In this document: piece after piece, positions 1 through 12,498 of the stretch
Numbering within the stretch: the stretch's first letter is position 1
Layout: every line of letters begins with the position of its first letter
Source: Pelargonium cotyledonis
Lineage: Eukaryota; Streptophyta; Magnoliopsida; Geraniales; Geraniaceae
DNA: 35,508 nucleotides
Direction: 5' to 3'
Assembly: GCA_036897625.1 (NCBI GenBank)
Contig: JAYMTA010000191.1
Coordinates: 1 to 35,508, forward strand
Made by a program: the position numbers and the translations under genes
The notes under the pieces: model-generated
The model's input: only the letters and a program-made list of their open reading frames with translations
What the model was told of the DNA's origin: nothing
Database searches by the model: none

Positions 1-1870
1 TTTGCAGTTTTTTCTTGCGTTGTCATCTCTCTATCATCATATTGTACTTTTCTTTCGTGGGAATGATATCCTTATTTTCCGTTCAAAAAAAAATTTAGTT
101 AAAGATATGGTTCCATACGAAATATCACAAAATATAGTCACAATTTTTATGATAGATACACATGCTAGTTGACTTGACTTTCATCAAACAAGTGATGCTC
201 AAACCAAGAAAGCATGCATAGAAGTCAAAAGCTAGCAAAAAGTACCCTAACCTAGTTTAGGGATAAACCACTTCTTAACCATTAGCAAAATGTAATCACA
301 CTTCTTTTCGTTTTTTATATCGGCAATAGATATTTTGATTCAAGTAAAATACTAGAACGAGTACAATGACCCCTCAAGGCTAAAAGCAACATAGAGAGCA
401 AGTACAGAAACTGAAACAACACAAACAACGAATTACAAATACTACAAAATAGAAAGAGGACACAGTTTTCATGAGGATAAAGAAAACTTATCTGGAAGAC
501 ACTTTTCTAAAAACTAGCACGATAGAATCGGTGACTGCCTGAACTCTAACTAGAGCTTGTTCCTCTTGAAGTACAAGTACATCGTTAACATGCAATCACT
601 TGTTAGTGAATTCATCGACCATAATAAATAAAGTTCTAGAGACTTATTGACACAACACTCTTTAATCCCTCCTTCTTCTTTTATTTTCAATTGTGACCCA
701 TCTCAAGACTTTTAATGTTAATCCCCACTTCTTCTTTTTTGGCTTGCAACCCACCACCAACTAGTCCTTTTCCCTTCCCATGCCAAGTATCATATCTATT
801 TTCTTGTTAACTTTTCAATGTGTATACATTTTGTAATGTGCCAACTTGTTGGGAATTACATATATATATGACATTACAATTTACAAAGGCCAAATATTAG
901 GTCCTCACCTAAAGACTCTCTAGCTAGTGACTTTACATTTGGAGTCATGACCCTCCCCTATGTATCTTAGCTTAGGTAACAACCCAAATCATCATCCTTT
1001 TTTTTTTTATCAACTTTATACACAACTTTGTCCATAGGACATGGATTGGTAATTTTGTCACCATCTCTCATACTTGTGTGCATATCAACCATTGATATAG
1101 TTGCATTTATTATTATGTGGACATGTTTATGAGTTTTGAAAATAAGTGTTTAGGGTTTAATTATTGGTACTCTTTAATTTTATGATGAGATGGTTTAGAG
1201 AATTGATTAGCTTTTGTTGGGATACAAATAAAACTAATATATTTATTTTTTATTCTTACAAACATAAAAAAGTTGATTGAAGGACTATAATTTACTAAAA
1301 ACAATCAATTCCAAATACACAAACATTCATATTGTAATTTTCGTGAAAGGTGGCGAGTCTCGCTGAGTGTGTTATCGTAGACTATATATTAAGGAGGCTA
1401 ATCAGATGACACATTTCTTTGCCATATTTTGTATACCATGACATGATATTGTATTTCTTTTCTCCATCCGTCTATAAATGTTGCACAAGTCATGTTAGAT
1501 GTTGTACGAAACTTCGTAAATCTGGTGGATGACGTCCCTACCACTAACGAACCTTAATTACTTTCTTCTCATTGATAAAAAAAGAGAAGCATGTAAATAA
1601 TATTGACATAAAGTTAAATGATGTATACTATTGTAACAATGATAATAAACAACTAGAATTTTTTTTTTTTTGGCTGTAAAGTTGGGTGAGGCATCAAAGT
1701 CCTATATAGATTTGAAAGGCATCTTTTACTTTTTGTCCATACTTGAGTAACAAGATGAATACCTTCCCTTCTTCAATTTGGAACTATAGAACTTTAAATA
1801 AATTAAATTAGTCAACCCTATTATCACACATTCCTTTAACCTTTTCAAAGAAAAAAATAGTTTTTTCATT

Positions 1871-2159
1871 GTGGGTAAATAGGGATGTGGACGGGCGGGT
1901 TACTCACCGTGAGAAAATTCAGTCATCTAACCCAATATTCTTTACAATAGTTGAAGATTTTGAAACCGTAGATCGAACGATTATATGTTTGACGGGTTGA
2001 AACCGTGATATCTGACCCATATTAAGTAGGGTGGCTTAGGCCAAAAGGGCGGTTTGGTGGGCGGGTTAAACCGTGTGGCCCGAATCTTGTGGAGCAGTTT
2101 GGCATACGGGTTGGCGGGTTAACGGATTCTTATAACACCCCTAATTCTAAGTGGGTAAA
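1871..2159. mobile_element. Probable hAT-like MITE with flanking direct repeats
   Basis: A 271-bp segment (1880-2150) lies between two identical 9-bp direct repeats, GTGGGTAAA, at 1871-1879 and 2151-2159. The left end reads TAGGGATGTGG. The right end, read in reverse complement, contains TAGGGGTGTTA, so the termini are imperfectly inverted, with about six extra bases on the right. The interior is GC-rich compared with its flanks and has repeated GGCGGGTTA-like words. An 8-bp target duplication and a TAGGGRTG-type end are typical of hAT elements. No transposase is encoded. The family assignment is inference; the direct repeats and the composition change are seen directly. Confidence 0.6.
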
Positions 2160-2946
2160 ACTATGTTTGTGTTCGGCTAACCAAACAACCCCAAGCTTGA
2201 GTTCTTAAGAATCTAGTGGGCCCAAAAAATTGGGCCTTGGTGTCAAGGCCCACAAAAGTCCAAACACTGAGGAAGTGTGGGTCAACGGCTTGGTGCCATG
2301 TGCAGGCCAGAGACAATCATTTGACCATTTCTAATAATTATTATAATGTTGATTTTTTTAATTCATATATAATATACGAGTATATTCTCTTCAATTATAT
2401 AAACATTTTGGATAAATTACTATAATAAGATTGATAATATAATAGATGGTGATGTAAGCAAAATATATACTATATAGTATTTATCAATTATTATCTTATT
2501 TGGCATCTAATAAAATGTATAATAAATTACTATAATAAATTACTATCAATGATTTAAATTATGAATTGTACTTGAATTTATATTGCAAAAACTGAAATGT
2601 CAAAAATAATAATAATAATAAGAATGTCAACTTTACAACAAAAACTTGGAAGTCACTTTCAGTGCAAAAATTTAAGAGATAGAACCAGACATAACAAATG
2701 ATACATAGTGAGAGAATATGATATTTATAATAAAGTTGCTCATCTCTATTTGAACGTTATATGATAGAAATATTTTACGATTTATAATTAGTAAATCAAA
2801 TATGAATGGAAACAAGTGTGACAAATATGCGTCCCTTAAGAGCGGAGAGTCTGAGAGTAATATTTTTAATTTAATTACTAGTATTTTAATTATTTTTTAC
2901 TGAAAAAAAACCCATAAATATAAGAAAATACAAAATAATAAATCAT

Positions 2947-3218
2947 TTGACTTTTTGGAAGCAAGAAATGGACTCCTTAGGCTCTAACACTACCGCCGGC
3001 GGTCGGCGCTGACTTTATTGAGTGTCAGTTGTTAGTTATTACCAAGTGAAAAACCGCGGGAATTTACCGTTACCAACAAACTACCTCCGGATACAGAGAA
3101 TCCGACAATCAAACAAACTCAACACCACATGATTGGCTGTTCCTTAATCTTAAACTAATGATCTATCCAATAATCATCCTCCATTTTTTTAAACCTCCAC
3201 AAAACCCCAACCAGTCAA
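2947..3218. promoter_or_regulatory. W-box-like motifs in the receptor-kinase promoter
   Basis: TTGACT occurs at 2947-2952, and its complement AGTCAA at 3213-3218, 82 bp before the start codon. Both fit the WRKY-factor W-box (TTGACY). WRKY control of a chitin receptor gene would make sense, but the motif is short and common, so function is only inferred. Confidence 0.3.
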
Positions 3219-3299
3219 CGGTCCAAATTCAAACCCAGAACTCAAAACCATTTCCTCAATCTCCATCTGGGTCTGCAAGATTGTAAATTTCCCAATCCG

Positions 3300-6200
3300 A
3301 TGAGCCCAAAAGTCTGGATTTTTTTCTGGGTCTGCGTCTCCGTCGGTTCCGTGGCTGAGTCCAAGTGCTCAAAAGGGTGCGACCTCGCTCTAGCCTCGTA
3401 CTACATATGGGAGGGCTCGAATCTGACCTACATCGGCGCCGTTCTGGGCTCCACGACGCCGGAGACGATCGTGCTCTACAACCCCCAAATCTCGAACAAG
3501 GACAGCGTCCAGTGGGGGACCAGAGTTTCCGTCCCGTTCGCTTGCGACTGCATCAACGGAGAGTTTCTGGGTCGGGTCTTCTCGTACGAGATTCAGTCCG
3601 GCGACACCTACGGCATGGTCGCGACCGTTGACTACTCGGGTCTGACGACGGCGGCGTGGCTCCAGGCGTTTAACGAGTACCCGGCGAATCGGATTCCGGA
3701 TTCCGGGACCTTGAATGTGACGGTCAATTGCTCTTGCGGGGACAGTGCGGTTTCGAGGGATTATGGGTTGTTCGTGACCTATCCGCTCCGGGCTAATGAC
3801 ACTCTGGCGTCGGTGGCGGCGGAGACCAACCTGAGCGAGAGCTTGTTGCAGAGCTACAATGAGAATGTGAATTTCAGTAGTGGAAGCGGTCTGGTTTTCG
3901 TCCCGGGAAAAGGTGAATCTTTTGGCAATGATTGTGTTTTCTTATTGTTGTTATTTGATGTGTTTCAATTTTGAATTGTGAATTAGCAGAAGTTGGTGGA
4001 TTGGGAATTTAATAACATATTTGATGCTCAAGAACTTAGGTAGTTTCTAAGTTTAGATGGCAGAGTATGGTGTTAATCTGAATTAGATAGCTGCTTATAG
4101 TAAGGTCTTAGGTACTAGGTGGTGTTTGTATGCAAATTTTTGTTCACGAATGAGAATCAAGAATCAAAATGTGTTCGTATTGTTGTAATTTATGAGTTTC
4201 AACTGTGAATAGCTTTAGTGGGTGAATTGGGTAGTTGATCATTTGAGTGAAACTATGCGAATATGGAAACATATTTGATGCTCAACAACTTGATGTAGTT
4301 TCTAAGTTTAGATGATAGAATATGATGCTAATCCGAAATAGATAGAATTATACTTTATTGCAAGGCGTTAGGTAGTGTTTGGATTAGAGCTCTTTTCCTT
4401 CGTGAATGAGAATCAAGAACATTAGGAATGAGAATGGAATTCTCGTTGTTCACATTTGGATGATGACTGTTTGGTCGTGAAAATGACTTAGCCACTTCCC
4501 TTCCAGTTTTTCTAATCAAAATGCTACCTTATAGTGCATAGGGATGAAAGAGTGGTAGAAGATGTAACGCCATTGTTTTGATTCCGCCATGGATCATTTT
4601 GCAGTTGCTGGACCGAAAATTATTGATTGCCATAACTAGTAGGGTTTTGTTGGTTGAGACGACTTATTAATTAAGTGGGTGCTGTAAAAAAACCATGTAA
4701 CCAATTTGTTAGGTCTCTTGCATGACATTTGATATGAGTTCTTGTTGTTGCTCATAGCATTTGGGAAGAGTAAGAGCATTTTAAGGAATCAATCTCATAT
4801 CTATCAAATAGCATTTGATGGACTTGTATTCAAATGTTAGGAACATGGAGTTGTTTGATTTCTAGCGTGTTACATAGGGTTTAACACACAATGATGAATG
4901 TATAATATTTACTAAGTCATTTGACAATATCAATTGTTAAGACTTAAGAGTCTCCTGAGTTGTAACTCTAGTTTTTCATGTGCTATGAATTACCGTGAAA
5001 TTGACTCACCCGAACACATCCTTATTTTGCAGATCAAACTGGAAGTTATCGTCCCCTGCAATCGAGGTAGGTTCAGAGATGAAATTTTAGTTATCTTCTT
5101 CGTCCTAGTTTTTCTTCATGAAGTTAATATTTTCTTTGCATTCTTTTCTCCTTTTTGCAGCACAGGTGGTTGACTTTATTTGGATGGTTGTTTCCGAACA
5201 ATTATCTGCATGTTTATATTTCTATCAAGATAATAAACAGGAACTTTTATCTATTTTGAGTTAAAATTTAGCTTCTATACTTAAGCAGGATTAGGAGTTG
5301 GCGCTATTGCCGGCATCTCAGTAGCTGTAGTAGCAGGATTGCTGTTATTAGCATTTTGTCTTTACATTACATTTTACCGAAATAAGAACGTCAAGAAGCC
5401 AAATATATTGTCCACAGTATATCACGAGTTATCTGCTCAAAATGGTCGAGGTACTATCTGTTCCTATATTTACTCTTTGAACAGAACCTTCTTATTGTTT
5501 CATGGAACCAGATTGATGATCAAGTATGATTTGGTTGATTGAATCTTCCTCTCTTATGTGTTTAGCTCCAGGAAGCATGTCGGATAAAGGTACAGAATCA
5601 GGTCCTGCAGCTGGTGCTTCTGCAGGACTCACCGGCATAACTGTGGACAAGTCAGTGGAGTTCTCATATGAAGAACTTGCCAAAGCCACCGATGACTTCA
5701 GTCTAGCTTATAAGATTGGTCAAGGTGGCTTTGGGGCCGTTTACTATGCAGAGATAAGAGGCGAGGTATGTGGTCATGTCTTCAATGTTTATGAATGGAT
5801 TGTAAAACACTCCCTCTGTCCCAAAATGAGTGTCTACTGTTCTTTTTGGCTAAATAAAAGCATTTTTCGAGTTTTGATTCTAAAAGGGCCAATTTTGTTA
5901 AGCTCAAGCTGAATGGAAGAGGTCAATATAGGAATTGCATACCTAACCTTATTAGTAATGATACTGATAGAAAGATAGTATTCTCTAATGTAAACGCAAG
6001 TGAACTTTTTGCCCTTTCTGATATTTTCTTCATTTCTCTATTTGAAACACGTAACCCTTTTAAGTAAATCGAAACGAAATCCATGCAGAAAGCTGCTATC
6101 AAGAAGATGGATATGCAAGCATCAAAAGAATTCCTCGCAGAGTTGAAAGTTCTGACGCGTGTTCATCACCTAAACCTGGTAATACCCTCTCTCAAAGACA

Positions 6201-8482
6201 CAAACTGAACATGATCATGGTTTTAATGAAAATATTGAATGCACGTATCTTTTCACACACACTGGCTTGAAGGGTTAGTCATGCTAGAGATAAAGCGATC
6301 AACCCACTAAATGAATGAGTTGAATTTGAGGTTAAGCTTATATTATATAACTAGGAATACACATGATGAGCTGAATCTAAAGGGTTGGACTCTACATTAA
6401 GCATTGTATATCTGAAATTATGTACCATGCATATTGGTAGCAACTAGCAAGACTTGTAAAAATACAGAAAACTAGCTAAACCTTCATGTTATTTTGATAT
6501 GGGCTAGTTTGTACTAGTGAATAAACTAAAGCAACCCAGTTTAGATGTCTTCTCTTTGCTTTGGACCTCAGAATCCGGATACCGATCTCTGAATGAACCT
6601 AATACAGTAATGCTAACTGCCCCATAAACTGCTTCATTTGAGGTAATAGAGATTAAACTTATATGTGCTCGTAAGCCTAATGGTTGTGGTGGTGCTGAGG
6701 GTTATTGTGTAGAGATTTTCTGGTTCTTGAGCTTAGTACCTTCTGCATAAGTACATGGTCAAAAAATTCACTTTGACTCTAACAAGGTTATGCAGGTAAT
6801 ATGGTAGTTGTATGCTCTTTCTATGTGATAATCTTTTGAGAAGTTTCTATTTTTTGTTGATCTGTGACCATTATGTGTTTTGTATATTGACAATGAATGC
6901 AGGTGCGCTTGATTGGATATTGCGTTGAAGGTTCTCTTTTCTTGGTGTATGAATTCATCGAGAATGGCAACATAAGCCAACATTTACGTGGCACAGGTGA
7001 GATTACATTTGTGGCGAGGAATGATGATGTTACTAAAGAGTATTATGTTTATGTTCAAAGCGATTGTGACATTTATGTTTGCCTTTTACAGAGAAGGAAC
7101 CACTGCCATGGCCTACCAGAGTGCAAATTGCCCTCGATTCAGCTAGAGGTCTCGAGTACATCCACGAGCACACTGTTCCTGTTTATATCCACCGGGACAT
7201 CAAAACAGCGAACATTTTGATAGACAAAAACTACCATGGAAAGGTTGCAGTGAACTCAAGATCTCTATTTTTGTTACAGACTAGTTGAAACCTACTTTAT
7301 GTGATTGTGCTGACAAATATGCCTGCAGGTTGCGGATTTCGGATTGACAAAATTGACTGAAGTTGGAAGTACATCACTCCCAACGCGTCTCGTGGGTACA
7401 TTTGGATATATGCCACCAGAGTAAGATAAATTTTCATTCTCCATTTGTTAAGTGACTAGTAAACTAAACTCTTGATAATGAAATGGGGTTTCTTGGGACA
7501 CAAGCTTGTACAGGATCCGACTTTAAGCTCAACGATTAGCTGAACTCAAATATATGATCATATCAAGGAAGAAAATTTGTCATTGTTTAGTAAATGTTGC
7601 ACTGTCCACTCTAAAGTACTCCCTCATTCCCAAAATTGGGTCTCGTTTCTCGTCTTTTTGTCTCAAAATGACTATCCTCTTAACCTATTTAGCTCTTTGT
7701 ATTAAGATGCTATGAACTGACACTATGCTTGTGCACAGATACGCTCAATATGGCGACGTTTCACCGAAAGTGGATGTGTATGCATTTGGGGTTGTTCTTT
7801 ACGAGCTTATATCTGCAAAAGAAGCTATCGTCAAAGCAAGTGAATCTATTGCTGAATCGAAAGGCCTCGTTGCTTTGGTATATTTTCTTGACATCCCTAT
7901 AGGGTCAAGCTCGCTCGTAGCTGAGCTATGTTGAAACTTACAAGTTTACCTAAGGTTACTTACTAAGCTCCATTGTTGTGTTACTTACATTTTGTACAGT
8001 TTGAGGAAGTTCTTAGCCAACCCGATCCTAAAGAAGACCTTCACAAACTGGTTGACCCTAGGCTCGGAGAAAACTACCCATTTGATTCAGTTTGCAAGGT
8101 ACAAATATTTCCTAGAAAAACATCATAAACATTCTTCTTACTACAGTTAATTGCACAAATAAGTGCACAAACTTCTAAAACGATACGAGAAACAATAGAA
8201 ATAACATAAACTTACTATGAAAATGTTTAGACAAGTATTGAAGAACGTGTGAAAAATGAAAATGTCTAGACGAGTATTTTAGTTAAGTTTGTGCTATGTT
8301 TTCTTTGTTCGTTGTAGATGGCTCAACTTGCCAAAGCATGTACACAAGAGAATCCTCAGCTGCGTCCGAGTATGAGATCTATCGTTGTTGCGTTGATGAC
8401 GCTTTCATCTTCCACGGAGGATTGGGATGTCGGATCCTTTTACGAGAATCAAGCTCTCATGAATCTCATGTCTGGAAGATAG
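3300..8482 (+). CDS. CERK1: LysM receptor-like kinase, chitin receptor (CERK1/LYK1 type)
   Basis: Plasma-membrane receptor kinase that binds chitin oligomers and signals in immunity and, in many plants, symbiosis. Exons: 3300-3912, 5033-5066, 5161-5165, 5289-5450, 5566-5765, 6089-6178, 6903-6996, 7092-7243, 7329-7420, 7739-7877, 8000-8098, 8318-8482; joined 614 aa (Arabidopsis CERK1 is 617). Residues 1-20 are a signal peptide. Three LysM modules follow, with Cys23, Cys27 and CxC pairs at 82-84 and 144-146. A membrane helix spans about 221-246. The kinase has a Gly loop (GQGGFG, 323-328), Lys343, Glu356, HRD with Asp435 and DFG with Asp453, so it should be active. The APE motif reads PPE, as I recall for other LYKs. 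YAQ at 482-484 follows the activation segment. Exon 3 is only 5 nt, required by phase. An alternative acceptor six bases into exon 5 also keeps frame. The order of neighbours matches CERK1 in Arabidopsis. Confidence 0.95.
3961..4470 (+). repeat. Diverged tandem duplication in CERK1 intron 1
   Basis: Two adjacent copies of roughly 250 bp lie in the first intron. Both contain ACATATTTGATGCTCAA (about 4015 and 4269), then TAGTTTCTAAGTTTAGATG, then GAATGAGAATCAAGAA. They differ by substitutions and small indels, so the duplication is not recent. No coding potential is seen. Confidence 0.7.
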
Positions 8483-9503
8483 AGCATGGCAACAATCTTG
8501 AAACATGTAACTTATGATAGTTCTTTTTGTATTTGTAAATGCTTGTAGTTGAGAACTTTAGAGTTTTGTGATGCATCAATTGTTTGACAAATTCATGGAA
8601 GAGGAGGTGAATAGAAATATATATGTTGGGTCCCATTAATGTCCAAATTTGTGCAAATGACTTCATTTTTATTTTTGTTTTAATTTGGTCACAAACTATG
8701 CCATTTCCTTTCAATTTTGTCAAATATCACGAAAAAGTAAAGGTCAAGTTTGGACCCGATTGTAAAAAATAGATTCGATTAACTTTTAGGTAATGTCAAG
8801 TCGGATAAACACACATTTTACAAGTAAAGCCTGAAATTCGTTCGGATTCCCACGACCCATACACCTTTTTGGCGGAGTTTGAGTTTCTTTTATATAGAGT
8901 TGACAATTAAGTTCATGACCCGCGACTCGACATGAATTTAAGTAGGTTAAAATTTAGTTTAATAGATTTTAAATCGACCAACTCAACCAATTTAATAATC
9001 AGGTGGAGTTCGTGTTGAACCTGATCAACAAAATGGGGCATAAAAGTGTCATTTAATAGAAGGACCCGTACAAATTAAGTGGATCAAATATATCAGGGCA
9101 GGTCAATCTCAACTCAATCATTTAAGTGTTTTAGTCGGGTTCAAATTGACCCGTTTAACAAAATACAAAAACTTCAACACAAATCCGAGTTGTAACATCT
9201 CCATTTAACCCGTCTCGAATAAATCTGATACAAACTCCAAACGAATTAGCTTCACTTAAAAAAAAAAGATGTCAAATTCAATTTGCTATAGTCAACCCAA
9301 ATTTGGGCTGTTGTGGACCCAACCAAAATGGACCCATTCCTAAGCACAAGGCCCAGATCCTGATCGAATTTTCTCAGGAAAATAAATTCTCACTCGGAAA
9401 ACAAATCCAGCAAACAAACCAAATTTCCTCATCATCAAATCCTTTATAAATCATTGGAGGTTTTCTTGACCAGGAAGTTGGCTTCGAAAACGCCATTGCG
9501 AGA

Positions 9504-9546
<43 letters not shown>

Positions 9547-9564
9547 TTTTAGAGAGAGAAAGAG
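8483..9564. other. Intergenic region between CERK1 and the UFD1-like gene
   Basis: It holds the CERK1 3' UTR, then a stretch (about 8880-9250) rich in GACCCG and CCCGT words in both orientations, resembling decayed hAT-like non-autonomous elements. No terminal repeats could be fixed there. The last 250 bp are the UFD1-like promoter, with AGGCCCAG at 9349-9356 (a Site II/TCP-type motif found in housekeeping promoters) and a (GA)n leader. No gene is seen. Confidence 0.5.
9507..9543 (+). repeat. (GA)n microsatellite in the 5' leader of the UFD1-like gene
   Basis: An uninterrupted GA dinucleotide run of about 37 bp ends 21 bp before the start codon. It lies in the probable 5' UTR. GA tracts of this kind can bind BPC/GAGA factors in plants; that role is inferred. 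Confidence 0.9.
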
Positions 9565-12498
9565 ATGGATTTCGAGCTGAGGAGGGCGAGAGAGAAGATA
9601 GAGAAGGAGCAGAAGGAGAGGAAAGAGATCGCCAGAAGGAGATTGGAGAGGGAGCGCAAGGCCAGAGAAGAGGCCAAGCGTCAGCGAGAAGCCATTGAAG
9701 CTGTCCAGAGATCTCGCAGACTCGATGCTCTTGAAGCTCAACTCAAGGTAATTTCTTCTTCTTCTTCTCAATTCTATAATTTTGGGAATTATTTGATTTC
9801 TGGTTAATTTCGATCAAGTATTAGTTTTGAGTAAAAATTATGATTCTCTTTGCTTCTAGGGAAAATGGGTCCTCAGATATTGGGGGGGAAACATTTTTTT
9901 ATAGGTGTAGTTATCTGATGAACTCAATTGATTGATGTCATATTGTATAAGGTGGGGTTAGGGATTTTGTTTCCTTTGGCTGTGTTTGGTTCCTGAGAAA
10001 AACATTTTGATGTAGTTACTTGTGGATCAGAAAAAATTCAAGACCATTAAGATGATTCTATTTAGTAAAGTATAGAAATTATTAGGAAGGAAAGTAAATG
10101 AACTGCACATTTTATGCTGAAATAAATGGATAGTCTGAAAGTTTTCTTCATTTTGTTAGTTAACAACTCTACAAACTATTTTCCGGACATCGGTTTCATG
10201 TAATTAGGATGCTATGCAGTGGGCTATGTGCCACTTTGTTCCTTGGTCATATTGTTGATATTTGCCTTAAAAGCTGTTTTGGAAGAGATGCTAATTTATT
10301 TTTATTCTCATATTATTGTGAGTGTTCGCTGTTGTTTTGTTAAATTAACATTTGATATGGTATAATATCCACTTCTGCTTCACTTAATCGTAATCAGTAG
10401 GTTTTGTGGGTTCGGGATGGGGCTGTTAGTGTGGTTAGATCTCTACTGTCAGATTAACATAGACTACAATATCTCAGTTATATGCAGTGTCTTTGTCATA
10501 TTTTTTAAGTTCTGAATAGTGATAGTTTGACCTTATCTATCAGGCGGATCAGCAAATGGAAGAAAATTTGCTTGTCGGGAGGGGAATCAGCTTTTACCGG
10601 ATCTTAGAAGCTGTACCTTACCAGGGCAACGGAGATAAGATCAAACTCCCATCTTCTTGTTTCACGGAGTTGTCTGATCAAGGCGCCTTTGATAAAGGAC
10701 CTTTGTACTTCCGGCTGTCGGTAATTCGTCAGGAGGGTCCTTCAGACAAGAAGGCAGCTGAAACAGAGGACAGCCGGACCACTCATTCGGGCGTTTTAGA
10801 GTTCACTGCGGACGAAGGTTCTGTCGGGATTCCTCCTCACGTTTGGAGTAATCTGTTTCCCAAAGATACTCCGGTTTCATTGGTTGAAGTTCGTTATGTC
10901 AGGCTGCTGAAAGGAACTTACGCAAAACTTCAGCCAGATGGGATTGGTTTTTCGGACCTCCCGAATCACAAGGCTATCCTTGAAACAAGCCTCCGCCAAC
11001 ACGCCACTCTATCTCAAGATGATGTACTCACAGTAAATTACGGGGAGTTGGTGTATAAATTGAGGGTACTTGAGTTGAAACCCTCTTCTAGTGTATCTGT
11101 CCTGGAAACGGATATTGAAGTTGATGTAATTAGTACCGACACAGTTTCAGAGAGGACAAATCAGCATGTCCTAAAGCCCCTAGTATTTGGAACTTCAGAA
11201 CTAGGGACGATCGAGGAAGGAAATTTTATGTATTACAAGTTCTCCATCGACAATGATACCTGGGGAAAAATTGCTTCCGGGGATGCAATTGTTGAGGTTA
11301 AAGTAGACGCAGAAGCAGATGGCGGAGATACAGACCTTTACATATCCAAGCAGCCCCTCCTATTTCCAACTCGACACCAGCATGAATGGTCTTCCCACGA
11401 CATTGGTTCCAAGTCGTTGATCCTTACCTGTAAAGATATGAACTTCGATGCTGGCACATACAGCATTGGTGTTTATGGCTTCAAGGGAACAACCAAGTAT
11501 CAGATATCAGTGATTATACAGGAGAACAACAATCGTAAGGGACAACAAGCTATGTCTTCTTCGCCAGCATCTGTAGAGGTGGACACCGTAGAGTGTAGGA
11601 ACTGCAAGCACCATATACCTAGCCGGACCATAGCCCTACATGAAGCGTACTGTAGCAGACATAATGTCACGTGTCAACACGCTGGATGTGGAATTGTGCT
11701 TAGGGTTGAGGAGGCCAAGAACCATGTGCATTGTGAGAAATGTGGACAAGCATTTCAGCAGGGAGAGATGGAAAAGCACATGAAAGTGTATCACGAGCCG
11801 ATCAGTTGCCCCTGTGGGGTTGTCCTCGAGAAAGAACAAATGGTATGTGATGCGCCCTCCTCTTCTCTTTTTCTTTGGTTCAAGTGTCAAATTTCTTAAA
11901 AATCTAGCATTTTGTGAATGCGATGCACTAATGCAGTGTCTATGAATGGAACTACAAACTGTTTGGCATTTTCTGCAATACGAAACTTCTTTTCTCAACA
12001 GGCCTACTCAACCATTGGATATTAGGAACATGGAATGAGTATTTTTCAATATATATATATATAATCGCTGACTAACTTTTCTCTAATTGGCATAAATATG
12101 GTGCTTGCATGCACGAAAGGAAAATCACACTGTCACTGATTTTGTTTCTTAGATAGCAAATACATTTCGGTTATTAAGAAAAATGAAGATCGGAGCTTAT
12201 TCCACGAGTGAAGAGGTGTGTATATTAATGCAACATGAACTTATCCCGATGTTTGTTTTGTATTTGACAGATGCAACACCAGGCCTCAAGCTGTCCCTTG
12301 CGCCTAGTTCCTTGTCGGTTTTGTGGGGATATGGTTCAAGCTGGGAGCTCTGCCATGGATATGAGGGACAGGTTAAGAGGATTATCCGAACATGAAAGCT
12401 TATGCGGCTCAAGAACCGCACCTTGTGATTCGTGTGGACGATCTGTCATGCTGAAGGAAATGGACATCCACCAGATTGCTGTGCATCAAAAGAACTAA
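9565..12498 (+). CDS. UFD1-domain and zinc-finger protein (PRLI-interacting factor K type)
   Basis: Orthologue of the Arabidopsis UFD1-family protein At4g15420, probably a ubiquitin/CDC48-linked adaptor. The exact role is not established to my knowledge. Exons: 9565-9747, 10544-11842, 12271-12498, all phase 0, joined 569 aa. Residues 1-61 are a highly charged helix rich in Arg, Glu and Lys that ends QRSRRLDALEAQLK, likely coiled coil. Residues about 66-260 form a UFD1 N-terminal-like double barrel (FYRILEAVPYQG, THSGVLEFTADEG, PPHVWSNLF). From about Cys412 a run of TRAF-type zinc-finger Cys/His pairs follows (CRNC, CQHAGC, CEKC, CPC, CRFC, CDSC with HxxxH), continuing through exon 3. ATG 9565 is the first in frame after the GA leader and matches the family's N-terminus. 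Intron 1 carries one copy of a motif that is repeated in the OSCA first intron. Confidence 0.93.

Larger units (their letters stand above)
1..3299. other. AT-rich intergenic region upstream of the LysM receptor kinase
   Basis: No convincing gene is visible on either strand. The only open frames are short, have no recognisable motifs and lie in low-complexity AT-rich DNA. It holds a probable small hAT-like element (1871-2159) and, nearer the gene, a GC-rich palindrome (CCGCCGGCGG at 2993-3002) that stands out from its surroundings. The last few hundred bases before 3300 are presumably promoter and 5' leader. Confidence 0.7.

Noticed and set aside
2216..2425. 69-codon frame upstream of CERK1
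   Set aside because: It has no recognisable motif, lies beside a transposon-like insert and ends in AT-rich sequence.
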